DNA from: Dinochytrium kinnereticum | Lineage: Eukaryota; Chytridiomycota; Chytridiomycetes; Chytridiales; Chytridiaceae | Direction of reading: 5' to 3' | Length of the DNA: 64,000 nt | Assembly: GCA_027604005.1 (NCBI GenBank) | Contig: JADGJT010000038.1 | Coordinates: 1 to 64,000 of the forward strand | Part shown: one piece after another, positions 12,001 to 23,000 of the stretch | Position numbering within the stretch: the first letter of the stretch is position 1 | How the letters are laid out: each line of letters begins with the position of its first letter | The notes under the pieces: generated by a model | Told to the model about the DNA's origin: nothing | Database searches by the model: none | The model's input: the letters and a program-made list of their open reading frames with translations, nothing else | Position numbers and translations under genes: made by a program

Positions 12001-12437
12001 ATGCTATAAATTCACATTATTCTCACTCAAAACACGGAAAATATCAAGCGCTTGAACAGCTGGACCGGACTTTGGGTCCACACCCAGCAGAATCCGTGAA
12101 AGGCATTTGATGAAGCGCAAGACAAGCGGCGCCTGGAGAATTTGCTCCTTCTGCTGAAGAACGGTCGCATAAAGCCTCTCGTCAGAAAACAGATATTCCG
12201 AAAAGATGGATGGATCGCTATTGGCATGAGCAAGAAGAACCTTTGTTCATGATGTAAGTTTCCTACAACGATCCGCACTCCCACCCTAAGGCTCCTTTCA
12301 ACATCAGCCGGTATATCTCCTGATATTAGCCACTCATCGTTGAGAATTGTGTCGGCTAGCACATCGACGAGGCTGACGAGGCCCTGTTTTGAGAAGTTCG
12401 GGGTAGAGGCATCTTCGGATTTCAGCATTTCGGACAA
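9082..12437 (-). CDS. CIP2A: CIP2A-like protein (armadillo repeats plus coiled coil)
   Basis: Homologue of CIP2A, in animals a PP2A-B56 inhibitor that also tethers broken chromosomes with TOPBP1 in mitosis. Nineteen exons: 12437-12285, 12240-12027, 11984-11890, 11838-11741, 11708-11555, 11508-11431, 11392-11255, 11166-11134, 11095-10901, 10859-10697, 10646-10456, 10418-10303, 10246-9997, 9952-9905, 9859-9776, 9737-9678, 9640-9495, 9447-9288, 9240-9082; every phase closes, 844 aa (human CIP2A is 905). Residues 1-540 are helical repeats; LGSLLGFLANICENN and then LSAFDSLIRYLVALLG align with the human segment around GLLANLCRHN. About 610-844 is coiled coil. Most introns are 40-60 nt. The N-terminus may lack a short upstream exon; the ATG at 12437 is the first safe one. 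Confidence 0.75.
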
Positions 12438-12758
12438 GTTTGTTGTTTTGAATTGTGGTCTTAAAACCCCTCATACTTCAATGGCACTCAACTAAATAAC
12501 AGATCGCATGAGTAAATTCTCGTATATCAGTTCGTATCATCGGATCTCTCGCGGGGAACTGCCCGTTGTAGTTGATGCTGCAATCATAAATAGTCTACAC
12601 CCTCTTAAGAGCCCTTCGGCTTGAATTTCTAGCTCAACACCAATCGATTATCATATTGAGCAAGTATGTCCCTGAATATGCTGTTAGATGCGTATCATGG
12701 CATACGCAGCATCACCTCTTGAGACGACGTCTTGCTTTTGTCCCACCGACAACTTGTC
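12438..12758. other. Divergent intergenic region CIP2A-like / DET1
   Basis: 321 bp between the two ATGs, presumably shared promoter DNA. A minus-strand open frame from 12540 (MIRTDIREF...) could be an additional 5' exon of the CIP2A-like gene, but no splice pair kept the phase, so it is not called. Confidence 0.45.
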
Positions 12759-15069
12759 ATGAAGAGGGCTTGGGACAGCCAGTCATGCACTGGTGCCCCC
12801 ACTTTACCACCCGAGAAGAAGCAGAGGGTTGAAAGCGATGCTACCCAATCTTCCGAACCAACCATCAACCTTCACAATGAGCAAAAAAGAGGCGATAGGT
12901 GGCACCTTTCCTCCGTTACAGCCGACGGCCTCCTCTCCTACCTTAGAACAAGGGAGTATAGCAGCGGCCCAAGCAAGGCGCTCAATCGATCAGTGTATCG
13001 ATTCGTTACTCCTCAAGCAACTGTCAGACAGGTTAAAGTTCCAGATGTTTCGTTCCGGAAGTTCACTCCTGATGGAATGGTTGGTTCAAATGATATGCCC
13101 TTCAATAACACTTTTTGATGCAGAATATGGTAGCATTTTCCATGAACCAGCATGCCGTCCAACTTCTTCGCTATAAGGGACCTGGTGGTGCTAAGACAAA
13201 GCCACCACATGGTGGATTAACTGGAGCGATGCCGAGGGAGACTGCTTTCGATAGCTTTTTTGAATCGTCACATGAGGTCATATTAACGGCAGGGACGGAG
13301 CTTTTGTGCAAGGATTTTTGCATGTTTGATTCAACTGGAACGCTGGTACCATGACTATTTTTTGTGAATAGCCCTTACTGATATATAATAGATGATTCTT
13401 GCATCTGCTCGACCGGCATTAGGCGGGCACGCTAGCCAACCCCTTTTCCCAACGTCATTATCCTCGATCATTGATTTGGATGACGTTAGCTTCTGGCTTG
13501 TCGACATTACTGCTGGAAAGGTAATGTTTGCAATATATAACCCTAATAATTCACAAAAAAAATATATATATATGTATATTAGCTTTTGGATAAGATCACG
13601 TACTCAGGAGATTTTATACTCCTTGCAAATCACGCAGGAGTAGCCATCAACGATGATGTGCTAGCCATCACTTCTGTACAAAATCAGTGTATCTTCCTGG
13701 TTTTGATAAAGGTTTCAAAGGGTATCTGATTGTTGCATTCTTAAAACCTTTTTTTCTGAATAGGGACGCTCTTCATTTGTATCGATTAGAACTGTTGGAT
13801 GGCATAATTTTGAGGACGATGGATTTTTGATTGAAGCGGCAAAAAATTCGGAAAAAGCTTTCGTTGAACACCACTTACCTGCATCTATCCGTGGAGGTTG
13901 GGGTTTTCCTTGAAGTTTGCTAAACGATTTGGCAGATATTTTACCCAACCCGACGGCCATCATGGAGGGCCAAGTAAGAAAAGTTGGTTGAAGTTAATCT
14001 AATTCACTTTGCATAAGAATATTCTTAGTGGTATTCGACAGAGGCTGATGGCCTTTCTGTATAGGCGGGCAAAGGAAATTGGCACGACCAGGTTTGAGGG
14101 ACTTATTTAAGAATATAATTCTAATGTTATTAAAAAGGGCATTAAATCACTTCAACCTAACCTTTGATCAGTTCTCAAGTTTGATTATGTGGCGGGCTCA
14201 ATTCCTCGATAAGGAGCACCTACTGATCAAGCTCGGCAGCGCCGATAACGTTCTTGACAGAGTGAGGAGGAAGCTACGTTTGGTTAGCTCTAATCTCACC
14301 ATAAACATTTCTTTCCTCTTCAGAATTCCGAACCGAATCACTCACAAAGCTACTTTTTCATGGTCTATTCCCTCAATACGACAAATGTGGTAGGGTTTTA
14401 CGAAAATACGTCACTGGAAGTACTCGACTTTCTAGAAAAAATGCCTGGCTCGTATTCGGCCCCTCGCATAAATCATAGTCAGGACGTTATAACAAATCAG
14501 TTTAACAACGTCTACGCTAAGGAGTCCATGCTACGGCTTTTTCACTCGGTCCGTAAAGCAAAGAATGGAGGGTGGGTTAGTTCATTATTGGCCGTCATTA
14601 ACCGATTAAAGATACGCTTATGCTTCCAAGCGCCTTTTGGCAACGTTCCCGGTTAGCTCGCAGTGCTTATCAGAGTCTCCTTACTTTGATCATCGGTTAT
14701 TTTACTATGACGAAAAGATAATAACGCATCATGAGAGGTATGTGGTCTGCTGCAGAATGTTCCATACCTTACGGTTATAGGATCCGGCCGTGCTTGGAAT
14801 TCCCTGTAAAGTTCTGGGATAGGGAAACGGGAAAACTTTTATTTAAGGTCGATCCCAATCCGTATGAAATGAATGGCACTTCAGCGGAAGGAAATGAAGG
14901 GTCGCGCCTTGCAAGGTGAGTGACTCCTTTCTTCCCGTGCGAAACTGAACACCATCATCAAAGAAAATATGCATTGTACATTTTTCACCCCACCGATCCA
15001 TTCGCGATCACGACGCAGTGGGCAAGCCTGAATGAGAGCATTACCAATTTTCACGTACTGCGAGTGTAA
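12759..15069 (+). CDS. DET1: DET1 homologue (de-etiolated 1)
   Basis: DET1 is the substrate-adaptor-like component of the COP10-DDB1-DET1 / COP1-CUL4 ubiquitin ligase machinery in plants and animals. Twelve exons: 12759-13079, 13124-13345, 13392-13520, 13583-13711, 13764-13896, 13936-13973, 14018-14091, 14138-14261, 14324-14571, 14612-14737, 14781-14915, 14964-15069; phases close, 594 aa (human 550). Diagnostic segments in order: VPDVSFRKFTPDG, LTAGTELLCKDFCMF, VSIRTVGWHNFEDD, GIRQRLMAFLYRRA, MWRAQFLDKEHLLIK, FFMVYSLNTTNVVGFYENTS, SPYFDHRLFYYDEK, YIFHPTDPFAI and the end ITNFHVLRV. The 39-nt intron after exon 5 carries a GCTAAAC branch site, which decided that splice. The N-terminal 60 residues are not conserved. 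Homology is clear; the role in this organism is inferred. Confidence 0.88.
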
Positions 15070-15245
15070 AAATAATATAAGGCATTGGCTTTCACTTTTC
15101 AATACCCATATGGCTGGGAAAAATTTTATTTGTAAAGGCTGTTTCTATCTCATCCGTTTATTTTTATCTTATGGTGTGCATGCAGAGGATCTGAGATGAG
15201 AACGAATCCCGGAATAATGGGGCCCATCACTCCGGTTCGAAGGGC

Positions 15246-16924
15246 TTACGATGGCCCTTTCTTATGCTGCTGCAAAGCAGAGTGGAAAGCCGGTATTTGC
15301 TCGGTCAACGCCGTCCTAAGAAGGAAAGCAGCTGGTTAGGCCGATAGATGCAAGGCTTCAACTATCTAAAAGCAAAAGGGCCGAACTAAACTTACCTCAA
15401 CCGTCCAATAACCTGTTCCGGTGCCATATCTGAATCGATCCTGGCAGAAAGCTGTGTGGTCTCCGGGGTAAAGCCGTCGGGGTGCGTAAATAGGGTGGAT
15501 GACATGTAAACCTTAATTGGAAGTCCATCGGCCATGTGAACTGAAAATATTTAAATATTAGATAGCAGAAAGAAAAAGTATATCGCAACGGAAGAATCTT
15601 AAAAATTAAGCGTTACCATTCACCAACATAGTGATCGAATTGTCAGAACCACCTGTAAGAAACGGCATATCGAAAACAAAGGAAGCATAAGAAAAATGGT
15701 CGTCGTCGTATTCAAGGCATTTCCTGTGTAAAATTATAGCAATAGGTAAGTATGAGCGTCCAACAACTATCGGCATAATTGGACAAAGTAAGGACTAAAG
15801 AGCTTTAAAAAAGGGCCACCTACGATCGAAACTCATTAATGACCGCCAACAATATTGCCTTTTTCTTGCTCCCAGACTGTAGCATATCCCTAAAGTATGC
15901 TCCCGCATGCTCTTCAGCGTCCATAACGAAATCAATGACAGTCGCATCTTTCTTAAACTCAGGAAGCTTAAATGGCCGGGAGAAAGTTGTCGGGGGATCA
16001 AAATAGGATTCGCGCTGAACGTTGGTTACGGATGCATTCTTGATAGAGTAAGTGATCTTCACGACGACTTTTTTGTCCAGTCGCAGATTAGGAGGTTGAA
16101 ATGAATCTTAGAGTCTGCGACGACAAAAACTGAAATGGAGTTTACCATTAGGTGTAGATTTGGCATTCGCTGGGTCCAGAGACAAGTTTAGGAGAAACTT
16201 AAGCAAAACCTTTGATGTGAAAAGAATTAAATGATATTTTAAAAACTCTATAGAAATAATTACTTTTGTCTCTCCGTCTGGAGGGTTAATGACAAAGAAT
16301 TCCAATCCCTAGATTAAGTTCGTAAGTTTAATACAATACTATGAAGCAACCATCAGACCTGATGATGTTGCAGGCAATCAAGATCGAATGCAAGTCTATC
16401 CACGTTCAAGTTCTTCAGCAGCCTGAATTGTATCTCCTAATTATCCACACAACATTGAACACCTTCAACAAAAAATCGTGGAAATCTCACCTGATGCCGC
16501 TTTCTCAAACATGCAAGCACGTTCAAAACATTGTTTGGGTCCTCTAAATCCCAGTCCAGAAGCGGCTGAATTTCATAAAGCTTCAAATCCGGTATGCCAT
16601 GAACAATAACATCAGGCGGATATGCGATATCAGCCATATCAAAAATAAAGTCGCCTTTGTGATGAATTCAATGAGTCCCAATACCCAAAATAATGTAGAA
16701 GGCCATCAAAGCACAGTACGCTTCATTCAATTGGGTAATATCTCACATTTGAAGGCAGGGATCCCGCACACACTGCATGCAATGGTAAACCGGGTGGCGA
16801 GGGATTGCGAGAATGGTCTATCCCACATTGATGATCGAATATGAGATGCTTCAAATGATTCTGGTAACTTTGATAGGGCCTGCATGGATGCGCGGAGCGC
16901 TGGGTGAAGGTTTTTGCTGGCCAT
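15246..16924 (-). CDS. BABAM2: BRE/BABAM2 (BRCC45), BRISC/BRCA1-A complex subunit
   Basis: BRE is the double-UEV scaffold that supports the K63-specific deubiquitinase BRCC36. Ten exons: 16924-16747, 16720-16685, 16654-16491, 16436-16359, 16308-16264, 16209-16146, 16106-15824, 15723-15617, 15540-15396, 15315-15246; phases close, 389 aa (human 383). Matches: GDFIFDMADIAYPPDVIVHG to the human UEV segment WDIIFNAQYPELPPDFIFG, LLDWDLEDPNNVLNVL to LASWNPSNPECLLLV, KKKAILLAVINEFRS to KRREYIAAFLSHFG, CLEYDDDHFSYASFVF to VVEYDAEGFTKLTLLL, and the C-terminus LRTALTEQIPAFHSAL to KAYFKTFVPQFQEAA. UEV folds lack the catalytic Cys of E2 enzymes. Its ATG lies 60 bp from that of the divergent RSU1 gene. Confidence 0.8.
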
Positions 16925-16984
16925 TGCTCCTCAGCACCTGGAGCCACCAAGAACGATTTTTTTGGCAACAAACTGACAAGGCAG

Positions 16985-18135
16985 ATGTTTAGTGGGGGAA
17001 GTGTTGACTCGCTGCTGTTGAAGGCGAAGTTGAAGGCTTCTGATGCTGTTGATCTGCATAAGAAGAGTTTGAGAGATATTCCGGATAACTTACGTAACAT
17101 TATTGAAGGGATGGGTGGTGTTGTTTGCTTACCATTTTGTTTTGGAACAGTTCTTCTGACGAATATTACCCGCCTCAACTTATCGCACAACAAACTGGTG
17201 CGTGAGGTTTCTCAGCCCTTACATACCAAACTGATAAACAATAACTAAGAATGCATTAATAGACTGCCCTTCCTGAATCCATTTATGCTCTCACCCGACT
17301 TGAGATTCTATCGGTTTTTGCGAACAAGCTAACTTGCCTGCCAAAATCTATCAGCACAATGAGATCACTTAAGCATCTAACAGCGAGGTTCCTTATTTTA
17401 CATAATTTCTTAGTGTTTTCAGAATCGGAAAACTGACGTTTCCTTACTAGTTTCAATGAGATTACAGAGTTACCCACGGGATTTGGATCTTGCCCCTCAC
17501 TTCAATACTTAGACCTGAGCTGTAACAAGATTGGATATCTGACGCCAAATTTTGGTTTCCTCAGTAAGTCAGATAGAAGGAACTAGCAAGCCCGTACGGC
17601 ATTTCTGAGACTCATCTATTTTCTGAACAGCAACGCTAAAGGTATTGCATTTAGCGAACAACGAATTGGAGGCGTTGCCAAAGGAGATTGGAAATTTGAA
17701 ATCCCTTGAAACGGTGGGAACCTCCTCGCTTAAGAAACGGATGGATCTAACCAGAGATGCCAGCTCGTCCTTCGTGACAACAAGCTGACTGAACTCCCCC
17801 CGGAAATTGGCACCCTCAACTCCCTAAAGCATCTTCATTTGCAGGGAAATCAGATTAAAATATTACCAATAACGTTAGGTAAGCTTTCCCTGAAGCCCTA
17901 GAGCGTCCTACTAAACTGAAGCATCACTGAAACAATAGCTCAAACAGCGCTAGCTAGTACAGGATCAACTCTGTATCTCTTCAGCAACCCCCTCAACCAT
18001 AATATTGCCAACCTCTTGGATAAGACAGGAGTTATTGGTTTGCTCCATGTTATGCAGGACGGAAGTTATTACAAGTTTATAGCAAAGGAGCCTGATGTAG
18101 ATCACACGGAAAAAAATAAGGACAAGAAGAAATAA
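16985..18135 (+). CDS. RSU1: Ras suppressor protein 1-like leucine-rich repeat protein
   Basis: LRR protein; animal RSU1 binds PINCH in the ILK-PINCH-parvin adhesion complex and affects Ras signalling. Exons: 16985-17117, 17151-17197, 17263-17387, 17451-17563, 17631-17713, 17764-17878, 17939-18135, giving 270 aa (human 277). Repeats include ITRLNLSHNKL, LEILSVFANKLTCLP, LQYLDLSCNKIG, LKVLHLANNELEALP, LETLVLRDNKLTELP and LKHLHLQGNQIKILP; the last two match human RSU1 almost position for position. The first intron (33 nt) is phase-neutral and stop-free, so it could also be read through; removing it restores the spacing seen in RSU1. A likely AATAAA poly(A) signal at 18186-18191 lies inside the last exon of the convergent glutaredoxin gene. 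Confidence 0.8.
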
Positions 18136-18175
18136 CCAGTGTTTGACGAGAGACTATGAGGAGAATACAGCCTTT

Positions 18176-18739
18176 CTACTTTAATAATAAAGCCTTGAGC
18201 TTGCCACTTGCATGAGCCTCATGCAGGTCATCACAGCCGCCAAGGTGTTCTTGGCCAATGTAAATGTTGGGGACAGTCCTCTGAAATTTGAAGAGAGAAA
18301 ACAAACAAACATTATTTAAAAAAAATGGTCAGAATCAAAGCCCATGCATCCATTTGTCCACCTCATCAGTTGAAGATGATGAAGCTTCGATATATATCAC
18401 ATTGCTCACCTGCCCAGAGATAGTTTGGAGGTAGTTCTGCATGTCTCCACCGTTTGAGAGCGAATCAAGCTCGATGGCCAGGTAGTTGACCTTCAAAGTG
18501 TCCAAAAGTGACTTCGCTTTCCGGCAGTAAGGGCAGTAAGATTTCGAGAAGACCTTTGTAAAGACGCATATGTCAGAATCCTGGCTGCATGCAGAGTGAC
18601 TCGAATCTCCGTTTGCACCCACCATGACATGGTTCTCAGCAATGTACTTATCAACGATTTCCTTGACGGCAGACATAGCGGTGGGTGTGGAGGAAGATGA
18701 TTGCATGTAGCCCTGGAAAATGCCCCGTAGGAAGTTCAT
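18176..18739 (-). CDS. Dithiol glutaredoxin (CPYC)
   Basis: Small glutathione-dependent oxidoreductase. Exons: 18739-18623, 18553-18410, 18280-18176, giving 121 aa. The active site is SKSYCPYCRKAK, the cis-Pro loop is TVPNIYIG and the glutathione-binding GGCDDL follows, all in the standard order. The first intron (18622-18554, 69 nt) is phase-neutral and has no stop; splicing it joins AENHVM to VFSKSYC as in other glutaredoxins. The start is uncertain: MNFLRGIFQ at 18739 gives a short N-terminal extension, MSAVKEIV at 18676 gives a minimal cytosolic protein, and the frame stays open up to 18907. The stop is 40 bp from the RSU1 stop. Confidence 0.88.
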
Positions 18740-20048
18740 TTGGTAATGTGGGAGAAGGGGGATCGGGGGCTGTAAAGTGGTTCTGACAAATCTGAACATT
18801 TCAAATGTGAAGAATGCTGGTATCCAGTGATCACCCAATGGTGTTGATGACGACCAAGCATATCCAAGTTGGCCAGCGGCAGAACGTTCATGGTGGATGG
18901 CCGTCACAGAATTGCATGTGAAAGAGAGCTCATTTAAAGAAGACGAGTGTGGTTTAGGGTAGGAAGAAGAACTGCACTAAATACGGTCAAGGCAGTTACT
19001 TCATCACTGAGCACGTCAAGCAAGGCAAGGCAAAAGTGCCCGTCCCGCGTCAGTGGTGTGATGGTGAGGTTGGTGGGGGGAGAGGGGGCTATGGTGGACG
19101 ATGGATGGGTAGACCCTGGGCCAAGGCTGTGGGTAATCGTTTTTTGTCACGTTTGACTGAATGACAGACAAACTGACTGATCCCTAGGGGCCTCCCCCAC
19201 ACTGAAGTAATTGCAATAATTAAGTAATAGGGTGGCGACCCTTGCCCATTTGTGTCTGTCTGTCTGCAGCCACTGTGGGTGACAGTGCAAATGAATATTT
19301 TGTACAAATAAATAAATAATAAATAATAATTAATACAATTTAATTAATTAATTTAATTCGAAGAAGAAACCCAAAAAACCTTTTTGCTTCTCCTCACGTC
19401 GTTGTGATCGGCACGAACACCCAATGACTGACTACCTCTACCTGCCTTCCACCCCCTGAGAGCAATAAATAAACAACCCACTCAGCCTGAGAGAGATGGA
19501 GGCCTGAGGGAAGAGCCCGCCGCGTCAGAAAAGAAGTCCATCGTGCACTGAACATACCTGCCTCTGACACGCACGCTGCTCGAGGGACGACACAGTACCT
19601 CCTCACATTTATTTCTCTCAAAAACAACAGATCTGCAGCAGTGGTGGTGGTGCACATTCATTCATTCATTCAGACTTGGTGCAATTCAATTAATTTTTTG
19701 CTTGCTGGGGAGAGCCTGTGAAAAGTGCAAGAACTCGGGCACGCAGGCAGCCTCGCGTGCTTTCCTACTTCAACAAAGCAAGCTTTGGGGGAGGGACCCA
19801 TCGCACTTGGGTGAAAGAGAGCTGTTCTGTGGTCCGCCCTCGCCTTTGCCCTTTTCTTTTGTTGTTGTTGCCTTCCGTCATCCCCTTCAGCACGCATCAA
19901 GTAGCAGTCAGCTACTTCTTCATTCCCCTGACCCCTTCACGCACCGCTTTCATCGATATCCTCACTGAAGCTTTCAAACTATCCGAGAGATCAAAACCGC
20001 ATTCCCCACGCTCGCCATCTTGATTGCAGCCTCTTGCATTTCCAGTCA
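18740..20048. other. Intergenic region upstream of the PH-RhoGAP gene
   Basis: About 1.3 kb without a recognisable gene. It holds an AT-rich block at 19305-19360 built of TAAT and AATTAA words, GTCTGTC repeats near 19253, TTCA repeats at about 19657-19672 and a CT-rich stretch before 20040. It should contain the promoters of the glutaredoxin (-) and PH-RhoGAP (+) genes. Confidence 0.5.
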
Positions 20049-23000
20049 ATGTCTCAGCTCGAAGTTCTCGTTCCCACGCGGAACTCTGGTTCCCATCATG
20101 GCCGCCTTCATGCTGGGCAGACTCGTAGGCGTGCAGCAGCCACCAGCGCCACGGTGAGGCCGCTCAGCATGCCTCATTTCTCGCAAGAGGGGCCGCATGT
20201 GAACGATGCTTTCATTCGTCGATTCTCGCTTGACGGGTATCATGGCGCGCATCACCCTCCCCACTGGTTTCAACCCTGGTCTCTCGTCATCACTTCCACG
20301 TCTGTTTCTCCGTCATCCTTTCCCTCCAGAATCCCAGTATCCGTTGCCGACACATCCAAGCCCGTCATCCTCACCGTCACTCCATCATCCACTATGAGCC
20401 CCCCATCATCATCCGATGCCGCCCTTTCACACCTCCCCGTCTTGGTGGCTGAAGCAAGCTCTACCTCCAACCTTCCCCTCACCACCTCAATTCTCCCTCA
20501 CCTTGTGTCTCAGTGCCATTCTCCACCGACCGCCGCCATCGAATCAAGCCATCACTTGCCCTCAAGCATTCCTCTTGCAGTGACTGCTCTTCGGGATCCC
20601 ATTGAAAACGACCTTAGCGTTGCTCCTGTCGATGCAGGAAGTCTGCATACTGACGCTGCCCAGCTTAAGGATTCTCAAGATACCCCGACTGCCAATCCTC
20701 GGACTTCGTCTCCGCATACTGAGGCTCCTGGAAGTATTGGCAATGAATCAAATATGCTCACCGGCGTCGCCACATGGGATATCTTGCCACAACCCATTGA
20801 GCTAACGATCCCTCTACCAGAGGGTATTGCAACTTCATCAACTGCGGCGGTAAGCTTGGTACCTTCCATCGATGTGATGATGGCTGTGAGTTTTATTTTG
20901 CATTGCTCTCATATTTTCCCTGCATATGTGGAGAAGTAAACATTCTAACTAAAGCCGTACGGCTTGGTCGCAGACTCCGACAGAGTCAGCGGAACCAGCA
21001 CTAGTGCAGCCTTTTATAGATTCTGTTCTTCTTGATAACCGGCAAGCACCTATTCCTCCCCCTCGATCCTCCTCTATCGTTCCTCTAAGAACAACCACCC
21101 TTCACTTCCCGACGTCTCTGCCACTTCCCACATCGTCGCTCTCTACCCAATACAGTACCGAAACCATCTTGTCTTCACCCTTCTCGTCATCGGATTTAGC
21201 CACCGTGATGGAGGAAGAGTCTTTGGCACCTGCCGCCCCACTTCCTCAGATTGAGACTAGCTTACCAGGAGTCATCGCCCCCAACGATAGCGCCAGTGTT
21301 AGATCATTCTCTTTGCCAGGTATTATGCCTGCTATGAAGATTGATCTTCCTCAGATCAAGGTTCGCGTCCAGTCTCCTTAATGTTTTGTTGTACTATTCC
21401 CACTTGTTCTATTAATTTTTTCGTTTCTTGCTTCTTACTCGTTTCTGGTCACAGGTTTTCCAGCCGCTTAGACACGAAGAACAAAGCTTTATTAAAGAAG
21501 TAATTGCATCATGGCCAGTTTTAAAAAGTGGATTCCTCGTCAAGACATCTGCGCATAACGGTGGGCCTAACCAAAGAGGGGGGCATAGCCGATCCTTCAC
21601 CTCTGTTTTAAAAGAGGCTGCAGGAAAGGCACTCCACATAAAGTCATCGGGCGACTTAAGCTATCATGCGCGAGGAGACGATGAGGATCTTTCTTTGTTT
21701 TATGTTGAGGTTAGGGACCAATATATGTTCTTTTATGTGGTGTCGGTCTCGCCGTCGGCGGCATCTCCTAGCGCGCCAATAGTTGTTGGTAGATCTGCTT
21801 CGCCTCCGCCTCCGCCGAGCATAAGGCCGGAATCTCCGTCGGGTTCTCGGAAGCCTCTTGGCGCTGCGTCGAGGGAGTCAAATAAAACCATTTCTAAGGT
21901 GACTATATTCTTTTTCTCACAATAATTCATGATCTTTTTGGTCAACCTATCACCTTGCTTCCCTTTAAATGGGTTGGCTCATGTTGGATGTGCACATTAA
22001 CATTTCCCGAATTCACATTTTCAGTTTCTGGGAACTTTTGCGAAAAAGACCCAGCAATACGTCCAGCACAAGCGCAGACCGTCCGTAAATGATCTGAGAC
22101 AGCAGGGAAAGGGATTGCAGGCTAACCCGATGACGAGTGCGTCGCTTGCTCCAATACCTTCGCGCCCCTCCTCACCGCATTCAGATAGAGACCCTCGGTA
22201 TTCATCTGAAAGCAACCGATCAACACAGGGGATGTCGATGCATGACCTGCGGAAGGCAACGGTTGGAGCCATTGGACTGCTCATTACCTTTTTTCTTACT
22301 TTTTATTTTCATTACATCCATTAGCGTACTCTCTTTACTTATGTATCCCTCCAAAACTCGACCGCCGATCTTCGCTCAAAAGAACTGCTTAAATCAGCCT
22401 CGTCCTCCGCCGAATCCTCGAAACCGCCCGTTATCCCAACATTAAATAATTTCACCCTCCTTCTTTCCATTCCATCAAACGAGCCTCAAGGGGGGAAGCG
22501 GCATGCTAGCCACACCGCTAACCTTCAATTCGAAGTAGTGTGTGATCATACTGAAGGCAGCGATGCGGCCTCCAACCACGAGCTGTCAGTGTCTTCTCTT
22601 GCATCGATGCTTCGTATGGAATCCCAGTCACGTAAGAGGGAGGCAGATGAATGGCTTCATGCTATTCGAGATGCCGCTCAAAGGGAGCGCAAGTTAACGG
22701 GAGGGTCTGTCAAGTCGTTGCAGGAAACGGCGTCTGGGTCACTGAGGACGATAGATGCTGGGAAGAGCGGATCACTAAGGTCTCAGAACGAGGTTGGAGG
22801 AAGCCAATCGATCGCTAGCGCAAAGGTTATCGCGAGCCTGTTCAGGAGCGAACCCACCCCTGATTCGACATCGACTATCAGTAGTATGCCGATTACGCCA
22901 CCAAAGTCGCCGTTGAATTCCAAGCCTTCGTTTGTCGAGCTCCCCTCTTCTGCTTCTTCATCTTTTGGGACCGCTGTTTCAGATAATGGGTCCGTTCACA

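Noticed and set aside
12004..12283. Apparent introns of 12-30 nt in the CIP2A-like gene
   Set aside because: The frame breaks could be bridged by tiny introns, but 44- and 42-nt introns with standard donors (GTGGGAG, GTGAGAA) also close the phase and are more credible.
13897..13935. Possible frameshift in DET1 after exon 5
   Set aside because: A 39-nt intron with a GCTAAAC branch word resolves it without any sequence error.
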